Shown here: positions 22,584-29,824 of the stretch, piece by piece
Numbering within the stretch: position 1 is the stretch's first letter
Layout of the letters: the number at the start of each line of letters is the position of its first letter
DNA from: a virus
Strand: one strand, 5' to 3'
IMG/VR virus record: IMGVR_UViG_3300039037_000119
Coordinates: 1 to 52,443 of that record
DNA length: 52,443 bases
Notes under the pieces: generated by a model
Seen by the model: only the letters and a program-made list of their open reading frames with translations
What the model was told of the DNA's origin: nothing
The model's database searches: none
Program-made: the position numbers and the translations under genes

Positions 22584-22604
22584 CCCTCTTAGGAGGGTTT
22601 TATT
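22584..22604 (+). terminator. Intrinsic terminator after the phosphoesterase gene
   Basis: CCCTC (22584-22588) pairs with GAGGG (22593-22597) around TTAG, followed by TTTTATT. It ends the unit begun near 11.5 kb or attenuates it before the small genes at 22625. Confidence 0.75.
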
Positions 22605-22624
22605 ATACTTATTAAAGGCATCTT

Positions 22625-22909
22625 ATGAAAATTACCTTACCCCTATCTACTAATAATGATCCTCAGTATATGTACTATCTTCGAGATAACAACATGGGTT
22701 ACTACCTACGAAAAAATAATGATACATGGCACAACCGAATACCTCGTTACTCTATAGATAACTATATAGAAGAACTTCACGATCAGCTGCCTGAAAGATG
22801 GTGGGAACCTAAGTACTCACGGTGGATTGATGCTAATGTCGTAAAGGTTTTCGGTACCCATGAAGAAGTACTTAAATGGGAACAGGAACATCCAGGATAT
22901 TTTATTTAG
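22625..22909 (+). CDS. Small protein with variant tail HPGYFI (94 aa)
   Basis: First gene after the terminator. Trp/Tyr/Asn-rich (LRDNNMGYYLRKNNDTWHNR) with a WWEPKYSRW segment, ending in helix EVLKWEQEHPGYFI, where Gly (GGA) replaces the Glu of the PE tail. Followed by a separate gene with its own aggaac site. Function unknown. Confidence 0.7.
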   Translation: MKITLPLSTNNDPQYMYYLRDNNMGYYLRKNNDTWHNRIPRYSIDNYIEELHDQLPERWWEPKYSRWIDANVVKVFGTHEEVLKWEQEHPGYFI

Positions 22910-22918
22910 GAACCTCTA

Positions 22919-23113
22919 ATGGAAATATGCAACGAATCTCACCCAGAAATCGTATACACAAGCTTTTGTTGTCCGTTATGTGAATCATTAGAAAAGTACG
23001 ACGAACTATCCTCAGAGCTTGAAGAAACTCAATACAACTATGAAACAACTTTAGACACTTACGCAGAGCTACGCCAAAAAGTAAATAAAGTTAATCCGGA
23101 ACTCCTATTATAA
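22919..23113 (+). CDS. Small PE-tail protein with Cys knuckle (64 aa, NPELLL)
   Basis: Contains SFCCPLCESLEKYDEL, a CxxC knuckle followed by a long coiled-coil-like helix, a layout frequent in tiny phage proteins. Tail NPELLL uses CCG GAA; the helicase ATG overlaps the stop by one base (TAATG), suggesting coupling. Role unknown. Confidence 0.7.
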   Translation: MEICNESHPEIVYTSFCCPLCESLEKYDELSSELEETQYNYETTLDTYAELRQKVNKVNPELLL

Positions 23114-24585
23114 TGAACCTTACCTCACACCAACAAGACGTAGTAAATTACGTAACAAGTAACGATGACCTAGTCCTAGTAGAAGCTGTAGCTGGAGCAG
23201 GTAAAACAACCCTACTTACAGCTATTGCAGACGCAGTACCTCATAAGAATAGTGCTTACCTAGCCTACAACAAATCTATAGCCGTAAACTCAAAAAAGAA
23301 GTTCCCTTCTACGACGCACTGCATGACGACCCATTCTATGGCTTACCAAGCTATCGTGATCCCAAACAAACTTAAAGTAGGTTTCTTTAACTACAAATCT
23401 ATCAAAGAGCGCATTCCTTACCTAGATAAATGTACAGTCATCGATCTAATGAAAGAGTTCTGTCTATCTAGGTACGTAACTTACGAAGAGTTCGTAGAAG
23501 CTCAAGAAGAGGACATTAGTAAGTACACAAAACATGTAGTCAAATACCTAGATCTGATGGACAATGGTAAAATCGAAGTATCTCATGAATTCTACTTAAA
23601 AAGATTCCATCTAGCCCTAGCTCATGATGAAATAGAGTACGAACCATTTGACTTTTTAATGTTAGACGAAGCTGGAGATTTAAATGAAGTCACTTTAGAA
23701 ATCTTCCTATTACTACCATCAAAAAAGAAAATTGCTGTAGGAGATCCTCACCAAAACATCTACTCGTTTAATCATACAATTAACTGTTTTGACGTACTAG
23801 AAGGTAAAGGTAAAAAATTCAATCTACCACAATCTTTCCGTGTACCTAGTAATATCGCTCCTAAAATCGAATGCTTCTGTAATACCTACCTAGATCCACA
23901 TATGGATTTTGAAGGTACCTTCACCTCAGACAAAACAATCGAATCTGAAGGCTACATCACTCGTACTAACGGAGCTTTAATCGGTAAGATGGTAACATTA
24001 AATGCTCAGGGAACCTCTTACGGATTAACACGTAAAGCATCAGAAATCTTCAAATTACCTTTAATGTTAGCAAGTATGAAGTACCAAGGTTTTGTACCAG
24101 ATCCTTCATATCAACATATCCAAACAGACTTTAACACTTGGACAGAGAAACCTGATCTTAAAATGGCTCATAAAAGTCCATTTAGTTACATCGCATCATT
24201 ATACGATGATGACATCCAGTTAGTAAATGCGTGTAAGCTCTTAAACCGCTACGGTAAAGGTACTATCTACGATACTTACAAAGAAGCTAAAAACCATGAA
24301 GGTAAAAAGCATCCTCTAACCCTAGCCACAGCCCACTCCAGTAAAGGCCTTGAATTCGACAAAGTTACTATTGGTGACGATCTGAACATGTCTATAGCAG
24401 ATGTAGTAAACTACGTATCCTCTACTGACAACCCTATCATCACCTCAGAGCAACGTGAGTCTCTAAACCTATACTACGTAGCTTGTACAAGAGCCTTAAA
24501 ACATATTGAGAATGCTACTCACTTAAAACAAACAGCAAAATGTGCAATGAAACGTAAACTAATCTGTCCAGAAGAGTTCATATGA
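23113..24585 (+). CDS. SF1 DNA helicase, UvrD/Dda-like, with variant tail CPEEFI (490 aa)
   Basis: Superfamily 1 helicase resembling N4 gp37. Motifs in order: EAVAGAGKTTLL (I, residues 24-35), TTHSMAY (Ia), FLMLDEAGDLN (II), AVGDPHQNIYSF (III), LPQSFRVP (IV), TLATAHSSKGLEFDKV (V) and LYYVACTRALKH (VI). The 2B region is reduced, closer to Dda/RecD2-type proteins than full UvrD. It probably unwinds the replication fork. It is the only recognisable enzyme whose C-terminus resembles the PE tail (CPEEFI; GAA then GAG), and the next gene starts at the overlapping ATGA. Confidence 0.9.
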   Translation: MNLTSHQQDVVNYVTSNDDLVLVEAVAGAGKTTLLTAIADAVPHKNSAYLAYNKSIAVNSKKKFPSTTHCMTTHSMAYQAIVIPNKLKVGFFNYKSIKERIPYLDKCTVIDLMKEFCLSRYVTYEEFVEAQEEDISKYTKHVVKYLDLMDNGKIEVSHEFYLKRFHLALAHDEIEYEPFDFLMLDEAGDLNEVTLEIFLLLPSKKKIAVGDPHQNIYSFNHTINCFDVLEGKGKKFNLPQSFRVPSNIAPKIECFCNTYLDPHMDFEGTFTSDKTIESEGYITRTNGALIGKMVTLNAQGTSYGLTRKASEIFKLPLMLASMKYQGFVPDPSYQHIQTDFNTWTEKPDLKMAHKSPFSYIASLYDDDIQLVNACKLLNRYGKGTIYDTYKEAKNHEGKKHPLTLATAHSSKGLEFDKVTIGDDLNMSIADVVNYVSSTDNPIITSEQRESLNLYYVACTRALKHIENATHLKQTAKCAMKRKLICPEEFI

Positions 24586-24884
24586 TATATATAATAGAAC
24601 TAAAAGGTTTAGAAGATCCGCTCCCTAAATTTTTTGAAGCTGTAGATATTGCTAGCTACAAAGCTTTCGATACAAATATAAATAAAATATCGTACTGGGA
24701 AGATTCTGTAGAAGAAGCACTAAAATATTTAGAAGATACGACCTCTAGATTTTTTCAAGAAGATATAAAAGAGGTACTTGCTGACGTAGAGTATAAGCCT
24801 AAAAATTATAAAATTTATGATATAGACTCTAATTATTTCTCTATATCAGACATAAAGTATAAATATCCTGAGCTATTCTTATGA
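24582..24884 (+). CDS. Small acidic PE-tail protein (100 aa, YPELFL)
   Basis: Starts in the helicase tail. Acidic, with helix EEALKYLEDTTSRFFQEDIK, then beta. Ends ISDIKYKYPELFL, Glu codon GAG, and the exonuclease gene starts at the ATGA overlap. It sits between helicase and exonuclease and could be coupled to replication, but nothing in the sequence shows how. Confidence 0.7.
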   Translation: MIYIIELKGLEDPLPKFFEAVDIASYKAFDTNINKISYWEDSVEEALKYLEDTTSRFFQEDIKEVLADVEYKPKNYKIYDIDSNYFSISDIKYKYPELFL

Positions 24885-25534
24885 TACAATCAACTATTAA
24901 AGTTACACACAAATCTACATCTAATGCCTTTATAGCAAAGCAATGGCTAGATTCTTTACCAGACTTATTTGCCGCAGATTTCGAGACTGCTGTACGCTAT
25001 AGACCAGAAGAACAAACAGCTTATCTAGAGCAATCAAAAGACCTTACACTCCCTATTCAGCAAAGAGCAGAGCTAATCTCAAAAGGAGAGGCTACAGCAC
25101 TAGATCACCCAAGCCACTGTACGATTACCCATTTTTCGGCAGCTTGGTCAGATCACGAAGGATTTGTAATAGTAATGGATAATGATGCAGTAGCTCGTGT
25201 GGTACTACGTTTCTTAGTAACCACTAAAAAAACACAAATATGGCACAACCTAAGTTACGATGCTAAGCACATAATGTACCATACAGGACAATTTCCACTG
25301 GTTTACGAAGATACACAAATCCTATCTAAAACTCTACTAAACCATGTAGATGTGCATAAAGCCTCTACAGGTCTAAAAGAACTAGCAGGCCACAAATACG
25401 GAGAATGGGCTGTAAGCTCAGATTACTTCACATTAGATAATATCCACAACCCCAAACTAATTAAGTATGCTGCCATAGATGCTTGTGCTACTTACTGGTT
25501 ATGGAACGAAATACAATCTCAAATAGAGGGATAG
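24881..25534 (+). CDS. Stand-alone 3'-5' exonuclease domain of a family A DNA polymerase (217 aa)
   Basis: DnaQ/PolA-type proofreading domain without a polymerase. Exo I ADFET (D33, E35), Exo II WHNLSYDAKHIMYH (the Asp of NxxxD), Exo III KYAAIDACATYWLW (YxxxD-type). In most phages this is fused to the polymerase; here the polymerase is a separate gene at 26186 with two small genes between. The product probably acts in trans with it as proofreader. It starts inside an upstream PE tail (GAG). Confidence 0.85.
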   Translation: MIQSTIKVTHKSTSNAFIAKQWLDSLPDLFAADFETAVRYRPEEQTAYLEQSKDLTLPIQQRAELISKGEATALDHPSHCTITHFSAAWSDHEGFVIVMDNDAVARVVLRFLVTTKKTQIWHNLSYDAKHIMYHTGQFPLVYEDTQILSKTLLNHVDVHKASTGLKELAGHKYGEWAVSSDYFTLDNIHNPKLIKYAAIDACATYWLWNEIQSQIEG

Positions 25535-25536
25535 AA

Positions 25537-26007
25537 ATGACAATACAAGAAGCCTATGAAGCACAAACAAAACTCTATCTATTAGAGCCTAGTGATATAA
25601 CATCTACAGGAAAACTGACAGGTGTATCTCTAAGAGCTTACGAGATAGTACTAGATGAACAAAAGTCTAAATACAGCAGTTACATGGACTATACTCCTAA
25701 ACCTACAGGCAAACTGTTTACCTTCAAAAACGGTAAAATAGTAGAGACTAAAACTTGTGCAAAGCTGAACAATAAACATATTAACCATACTATAGTTACT
25801 ACTCTAGGAGAATACACACCTAGCTGGTCTGCTTCCTGTTTTACTGATCCTGTTACAGCCATTGCTGCAAAACAGATGCTTCAAAAGGACCTAATCAACG
25901 GGTACAGAAGAGCAGCAGAAAAAACATTAGCTAGATTAGACGCACTAGATAAAGCCATTCCTTCTATTAGCAATATTGTAGAAGAAAATCCAGAATTGTT
26001 CCTGTAA
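25537..26007 (+). CDS. PE-tail protein between exonuclease and polymerase (156 aa, NPELFL)
   Basis: The ATG at 25537 follows gaggg just after the exonuclease stop; the longer frame from 25483 overlaps exonuclease coding and is rejected. Helical start (IQEAYEAQTKLYLLEPSDI), a middle with LFTFKNGKIVETKTCAKLNN, and a long C-terminal helix (AAEKTLARLDALDKAI). Tail NPELFL, GAA; the next ATG overlaps the TAA by one base. Position suggests a polymerase accessory role; no motif supports it. Confidence 0.7.
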   Translation: MTIQEAYEAQTKLYLLEPSDITSTGKLTGVSLRAYEIVLDEQKSKYSSYMDYTPKPTGKLFTFKNGKIVETKTCAKLNNKHINHTIVTTLGEYTPSWSASCFTDPVTAIAAKQMLQKDLINGYRRAAEKTLARLDALDKAIPSISNIVEENPELFL

Positions 26008-26189
26008 TGAACCAATATAACTTTGAAAGAACTATAGCAAGGCTAAAAGCAGACATACTATACCTAAAGAAAGTGTGTATTATGCAAAAAAGCTATAACT
26101 TAGACGTTATAAATACACAAGCTTTATTAGAAGATAAAAAACGTACCTTACAAACTCTCAAAGAAACCTATCCGGAATATTTAATATGA
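26007..26189 (+). CDS. Tiny coiled-coil PE-tail protein (60 aa, YPEYLI)
   Basis: Almost one continuous helix with heptad spacing (FERTIARLKADILYLKKVC and LLEDKKRTLQTLKETYPEYLI). The tail extends the helix. Glu codon GAA, but CCG before it gives GGAA upstream of the polymerase start, which overlaps at ATGA. It lies between the two halves of a split polymerase and could be an adaptor; this is inference. Confidence 0.7.
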   Translation: MNQYNFERTIARLKADILYLKKVCIMQKSYNLDVINTQALLEDKKRTLQTLKETYPEYLI

Positions 26190-28006
26190 CTTACTCCCCA
26201 CACGATCTATTACCGGCTCCAGAACCTAAGTATACAGATTACGGACCTACCTACTTCTATGACAATGTAGCCAAATACTTAATAAAAGATACTGTACGTA
26301 TCATGCATAACGGACTTCATGTTGACCTAGATAAAGTAGAGCAGTTACAGGTAACTTTAGACAACCAGCTAGAAAGTGTAAGCAACCGATTAGCGAGTAA
26401 TCCACATATTAAAGGGTACTTAGATATACGTCATTCAGTACTAATAGTAAAATACCAAGAAGAACGTAAAACAAGACTACGAGACGCATCTTACTATCTA
26501 AAACCATTTAAACCTGGTGATATGACACATCGTAGCTACTTTATGCATATCTACGCTACAAAGTATGGTAAAACAGAGCCTACGGGGCTATTACCGACAG
26601 GTATTCCAAAATGGCCTGCTAATCTAGTGAAGAAGTTATCTAAAACAAAGCCAATGCTCAAAAAACTATTAGCTAAAGAGATTACAGACTCTCACCCTAT
26701 AGCTAAAGAAGCAATGGAGTTACTAGCAACCCATAAAGCAGAGCTACACAACCGTAAATACCTAGATCAGATAGCTTCTCCAGATATCGAGTTACCTCCT
26801 TTTAACCCAAACTCGTCAGAACAGAAAAGAGAACTATTCGAGTCTTTAGGGGTCCAGTCAGACGTGGTATCTAAAACAACAGGACTACCTAGTTATGGGA
26901 GGGATGTCATTGAAGGTATCGGAAAAATGACAGCAGACCCTGACGTCAAAGCTTTAGTAGATGCTTTAATCGACCAATCCTATGCCGCTATAGTAAGAAA
27001 CAACTTCATCAACGCTTTCTATCGCTACACTGTAGATGATCGTCTTTACGGTCAATACAAACTCCTAGGGGCCAAATCAGCAAGATATACCAGTAGTAAT
27101 CCTAACATGCTCAACATGCCTTCTACAGGCTCCATCTTTGCTAAACCTATAAAAAAATGTTTCACAGCTCCTCCAGGGTCCCTCATATGTGCTATCGACT
27201 ACGCAGCTTTAGAAGACCGTGTAGTAGCCAACTTATCTAGGGACAGCAACAAACTAGGTTTATTCTTAGAAGGCCTAGACGGTCACTCCCTATCTGCTAC
27301 CTACTATTACCCTGCTAGGGTTAAGGACATTATAGGTCCTTTTACAGATAACAAAGAGGCCTCTAAACTTCTAAAGGCTATCGTAGACGACAAGGATCAC
27401 CCTAAACATAAAGATGCTGTATCTGTCCGTCAAGACAGTAAACCCATCTCTTTCGGCTTAGCTTATGGCGCTTTCCCTCCAAAGGTTGCTGCTACTGTAA
27501 AGATCCCCCTAGACGAAGCTGAGCTCATATTCAACGCATACCACAATGATCTATTCCCTGGTATCACAGAATTCCGAGAAAGCTACGTACTCCCTACAGC
27601 CATAGAGAACGGACGCATTCACCTAGGGTTAGGTTTCTACATCTACACGGATGACCCTGACAGAGACATCAGGACGATCAACAACGCTTGCTCTCAGTTC
27701 TGGTCCATCCTAACAGCCTTAACGATAAACCGTTTACATGCCTTAATTGATGAAGCAGGGCTACAAGATGATATCAAAGTAACCTCAACCATTTATGACT
27801 CCATATATTTTGAAGTAACCGATGACCCAGAAATTATCAAATGGCTTAATGACCACATCATTCCAGTCATGACAACTGACTTTATGGAAAACCAACTTGT
27901 TCATAATGATGCAGACCTAGAAATAGGTAAGGACTGGGCTAACTTAGAGGTCCTGCCTCACAACGCTTCCATCGAAGAAATACAAACCATAAGGAACTCC
28001 CTATGA
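26186..28006 (+). CDS. Family A DNA polymerase, polymerase domain only (606 aa)
   Basis: Replicative DNA polymerase resembling N4 gp39 without its exonuclease. Motif A LICAIDYAALEDRV (D338), motif B RQDSKPISFGLAYG (R415, K419, F423, Y427), motif C TIYDSIYF (D538), where the usual HDE is YDS. The N-terminal 200 residues are helical and would be the thumb and remnant linker. LGAKSARYTSSNPNMLNMPS is the conserved pre-motif-A stretch. It begins at an ATGA overlap in a PE tail and is preceded by its likely proofreading partner at 24881. Its own end has no PE tail. Confidence 0.93.
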   Translation: MTYSPHDLLPAPEPKYTDYGPTYFYDNVAKYLIKDTVRIMHNGLHVDLDKVEQLQVTLDNQLESVSNRLASNPHIKGYLDIRHSVLIVKYQEERKTRLRDASYYLKPFKPGDMTHRSYFMHIYATKYGKTEPTGLLPTGIPKWPANLVKKLSKTKPMLKKLLAKEITDSHPIAKEAMELLATHKAELHNRKYLDQIASPDIELPPFNPNSSEQKRELFESLGVQSDVVSKTTGLPSYGRDVIEGIGKMTADPDVKALVDALIDQSYAAIVRNNFINAFYRYTVDDRLYGQYKLLGAKSARYTSSNPNMLNMPSTGSIFAKPIKKCFTAPPGSLICAIDYAALEDRVVANLSRDSNKLGLFLEGLDGHSLSATYYYPARVKDIIGPFTDNKEASKLLKAIVDDKDHPKHKDAVSVRQDSKPISFGLAYGAFPPKVAATVKIPLDEAELIFNAYHNDLFPGITEFRESYVLPTAIENGRIHLGLGFYIYTDDPDRDIRTINNACSQFWSILTALTINRLHALIDEAGLQDDIKVTSTIYDSIYFEVTDDPEIIKWLNDHIIPVMTTDFMENQLVHNDADLEIGKDWANLEVLPHNASIEEIQTIRNSL

Positions 28007-28245
28007 AAGATGCACTCGGAATCCCGCTAAAAGTAGGGGACACAGTATACTTAGCGCATTCACATACTAATACCAACTTTTCAGGTTTGACAAAAGTTCT
28101 AAAACTTACCTCCAAAAGAGTAACTGTATGGGATCCCTACTTCCCTGATACTCCTAGTAAGCTTAGTGTACAACCAGAACGTCTACTAAAAGTGTCTGAC
28201 CAGATCAAAGCCAACCAAGTTAACTACCCCGAACTCTACCTATAA
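28003..28245 (+). CDS. SH3-like PE-tail protein (80 aa, YPELYL)
   Basis: Short version of the barrel found at 19640: IPLKVGDTVYLAHSHTNTNF then LTKVLKLTSKRVTVWDP. Starts at an ATGA overlap in the polymerase end. Tail NYPELYL, CCC GAA. The KOW/SH3-like reading rests on the GDxV...KVLK pattern only. Confidence 0.7.
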   Translation: MKDALGIPLKVGDTVYLAHSHTNTNFSGLTKVLKLTSKRVTVWDPYFPDTPSKLSVQPERLLKVSDQIKANQVNYPELYL

Positions 28246-28255
28246 GGAACCTAAT

Positions 28256-28525
28256 ATGGCCCATTTCTACGCCTCCATTCAAGGTAACCGTGGCGAAGCT
28301 ACTCGTTGTGGTTCTAAAACCTCTGGCCTTACCTCCACTGTCTCAGGGTGGGACATCGGAGTAGAGGTCACCTTAGAGTACGACGCTAACCTAGGTACCG
28401 ACATAGTTCATATCTATGCTACTGAAGGATCTAACGGATGCTCTCGAAAACGTATCCTATCCTACATCCAAAAGGAAGGTAGACGGGTTATCCTAGACAC
28501 AGAACATCCAGAGGTCTTGCTATGA
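28256..28525 (+). CDS. Small PE-tail protein (89 aa, HPEVLL)
   Basis: Begins MAHFYASIQGNRGEATRCGS followed by SGLTSTVSGWDIGVEVTLEY, a stretch seen in small conserved phage proteins of unknown role that start M(A/S)xFYAxIQGNRGEATRxG. Mostly beta. It is the last PE-tail gene in the window (HPEVLL, GAG), and the next gene starts in the tail at ATGA. Confidence 0.75.
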   Translation: MAHFYASIQGNRGEATRCGSKTSGLTSTVSGWDIGVEVTLEYDANLGTDIVHIYATEGSNGCSRKRILSYIQKEGRRVILDTEHPEVLL

Positions 28526-28863
28526 ATCTACACAGAAAGTTATATAATGCGGTATATAATAAACGTCTTACTATATATGTAAATACTACTCCAGTCTCTG
28601 TAAAAGGGTCTGAACACACTACAGTCAAGGTAACCCATAAGAAGTTAGCAGCTAAGCGAAAAGCTGTTTTAGACTCGATCCTAAAGGATTTTACTTATTA
28701 CGCACTACCAAAACTAGGGGTGACTCTTGTAGTTTCATCAGATATGCCTGCAGACGAAGTTAAAAAACATATAGCTGCTGTAGGTCTTTCTGCTATTCTT
28801 AATAAAACAGAAGAACTAAAAAATCTCCATAAAGAATTGGCAGATACACTCTCCATAGTTTAA
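28522..28863 (+). CDS. Basic hypothetical protein (113 aa)
   Basis: Starts in the preceding PE tail but has none itself. Lys-rich with a central KVTHKKLAAKRKAVLDSILK helix, VTLVVSSDMPADEVKKHI, and a C-terminal helix. It ends just before the intrinsic terminator. Not recognised; possibly nucleic-acid binding by charge. Confidence 0.65.
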   Translation: MNLHRKLYNAVYNKRLTIYVNTTPVSVKGSEHTTVKVTHKKLAAKRKAVLDSILKDFTYYALPKLGVTLVVSSDMPADEVKKHIAAVGLSAILNKTEELKNLHKELADTLSIV

Positions 28864-28864
28864 T

Positions 28865-28887
28865 AGGATGGTCGGTTATCCTTTTTT
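28865..28887 (+). terminator. Intrinsic terminator closing the replication block
   Basis: AGGATGG (28865-28871) pairs with TTATCCT (28876-28882), including two G.T pairs, around loop TCGG, followed by a six-T run ending at 28887. It separates the replication genes from the structured RNA and nucleotide-metabolism unit. Confidence 0.8.
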
Positions 28888-28917
28888 AGCAAGTAACCTA
28901 CTATCATACGCTATTTA

Positions 28918-29190
28918 ACCCCCTATGCCCCTTAAGTTCGCCTCCTAAGCGAATGACAAAAACTATTAAGGTGGAGTCAGGATGTTCGATTCGTCCATAG
29001 GGGACCACATTTATAGGCCTATGTACCAGTTAGTTACAGGTGCACTGCATAGGTCCGCCAATAGGTTTTATTTTTTGTCCTATGGCGCATATACTAACCT
29101 GTAACAGTTAAAGACAATTACCTCCTCTACCTCTTGCGATATGCAGGTAGTTCTTTTGTGCTTTAGCGGACAGCCCGGAAAGACGGGCCT
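28918..29190 (+). ncRNA. Candidate structured leader RNA with pseudoknot upstream of the rusA-like/nrdBA operon
   Basis: Gene-free stretch with nested and pseudoknotted pairing. P1 CCCCTATG (28920-28927)/CATAGGGG (28996-29003) encloses P2 CCTTAA/TTAAGG (28930-28935/28966-28971) and P3 TTCGC/GCGAA (28937-28953). P4 GGCCTATG/CATAGGTC (29016-29023/29048-29055) has a loop containing GTTACAGGT (29033-29041), which pairs with ACCTGTAAC (29097-29105): an H-type pseudoknot. P6 CGCC-ATAGG (29056-29065)/CCTAT-GGCG (29079-29087) has a T-rich loop. P7 CTACC/GGTAG (29127-29150) and P8 GCCCG/CGGGC (29173-29188) follow. CCTATG and ATAGG segments recur and can swap partners, including a pairing that would end directly before the T run at 29066-29076. 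A cis-regulatory switch for the RNR operon or a stand-alone RNA are both possible. No known riboswitch class was recognised. Confidence 0.65.
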
Positions 29191-29212
29191 TAATTTACTC
29201 TCAAGGAACTTT

Positions 29213-29617
29213 ATGACTATTACTCTACCTCTTTACTGGACCCAAGAATATAAAACAAAAGCGGATAAGACCTGGTTAGTAGGTATGAATGCCTATAGAA
29301 ATTGGCACCATTTCACCTCCAACAAATGGAAGACTGATTTCCACGAACTAGTAAAAGCTCAAATCCCAGCTGATAGCCCTAGCTTCCAACTCTTCCACCT
29401 AGATCTCCGCATTTATTATAAAAACGTGTGTGATGGCTCTAACATAGCAGCCCTAATGGAAAAGGTAGTTTTAGACACCCTTCAAAAAGAAGGCATCCTA
29501 GTAAACGATAACGTAAAGTTCCACCTTTCTTCTACCTGGTCCGTAGCTGGTCAGGACAAGACTAACCCTCGTTGTGAAATAACTATAAAGGAGGTAGAAT
29601 GCAAATCCGCTCAATAG
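29213..29617 (+). CDS. RusA-like Holliday junction resolvase (134 aa)
   Basis: The ATG at 29213 follows aaggaac; a longer frame to 29141 would read through the leader RNA and is rejected. RusA features: N-terminal strand MTITLPLYW, basic region, and the core DGSNIAALMEKVVLDTLQKE followed by GILVNDNVKF, matching the family's D-x-DN...K...DxL...GII-DD pattern with some substitutions. RusA dimers cut four-way DNA junctions, useful for resolving replication or packaging intermediates. It heads the unit that includes the RNR genes. Confidence 0.82.
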   Translation: MTITLPLYWTQEYKTKADKTWLVGMNAYRNWHHFTSNKWKTDFHELVKAQIPADSPSFQLFHLDLRIYYKNVCDGSNIAALMEKVVLDTLQKEGILVNDNVKFHLSSTWSVAGQDKTNPRCEITIKEVECKSAQ

Positions 29618-29805
29618 GTTCGTATGAAATCGTATTGTACGATAGTAAAAATTCCCGTATACTAGAGGAAATTAGCGACCTATCTATGATAGGTTCTAGC
29701 AATAAGGCCGAACAGTTGTTAGATGCTGTACCTGAAGCTACCTCTTATACTGTAAGTCGTATCCTTTATAACAGTAAATACAATGTTTGGGCTCCTAAAC
29801 AATAA
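29599..29805 (+). CDS. Small hypothetical protein between resolvase and nrdB (68 aa)
   Basis: Strong site (aaaggaggtag) inside the end of the resolvase gene, which it overlaps by 19 bases. Beta strands (RSIGSYEIVLYDSKN) then a helix (NKAEQLLDAVPEA) and a strand (SYTVSRILYNSK), like a very small alpha/beta domain. No PE tail. Unknown. Confidence 0.7.
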   Translation: MQIRSIGSYEIVLYDSKNSRILEEISDLSMIGSSNKAEQLLDAVPEATSYTVSRILYNSKYNVWAPKQ

Positions 29806-29824
29806 AACTAAAATAAGGAACAGC

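Larger units (their letters stand above)
524..28525 (+). other. PE-tail gene family: shared C-terminal hexapeptide module
   Basis: Twenty-six intact plus-strand genes here, mostly unrelated elsewhere in sequence, end in about [YHN]-P-E-[LYFV]-[FLY]-[IL]-stop, often preceded by a short helical stretch with I or L 4-6 residues earlier. Gene ends are at 781 (HPQ), 6322, 6784, 7577, 7921, 9700, 12526, 13702, 14031, 14336, 14677, 14916, 17482, 17763, 18888, 19286, 19643, 20026, 22909 (HPG), 23113, 24585 (CPE), 24884, 26007, 26189, 28245 and 28525. A frameshifted gene ending at 9446 and an orphan copy ending at 12563 share it. No gene right of 28.6 kb has it. Individual entries call it the PE tail. 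Its role is unknown. Confidence 0.85.

Noticed and set aside
29141-29212. Longer N-terminus of the RusA-like protein
   Set aside because: The extension would translate the P8 hairpin of the leader RNA; a proper aaggaac site precedes the ATG at 29213 and the family starts with the strand there.
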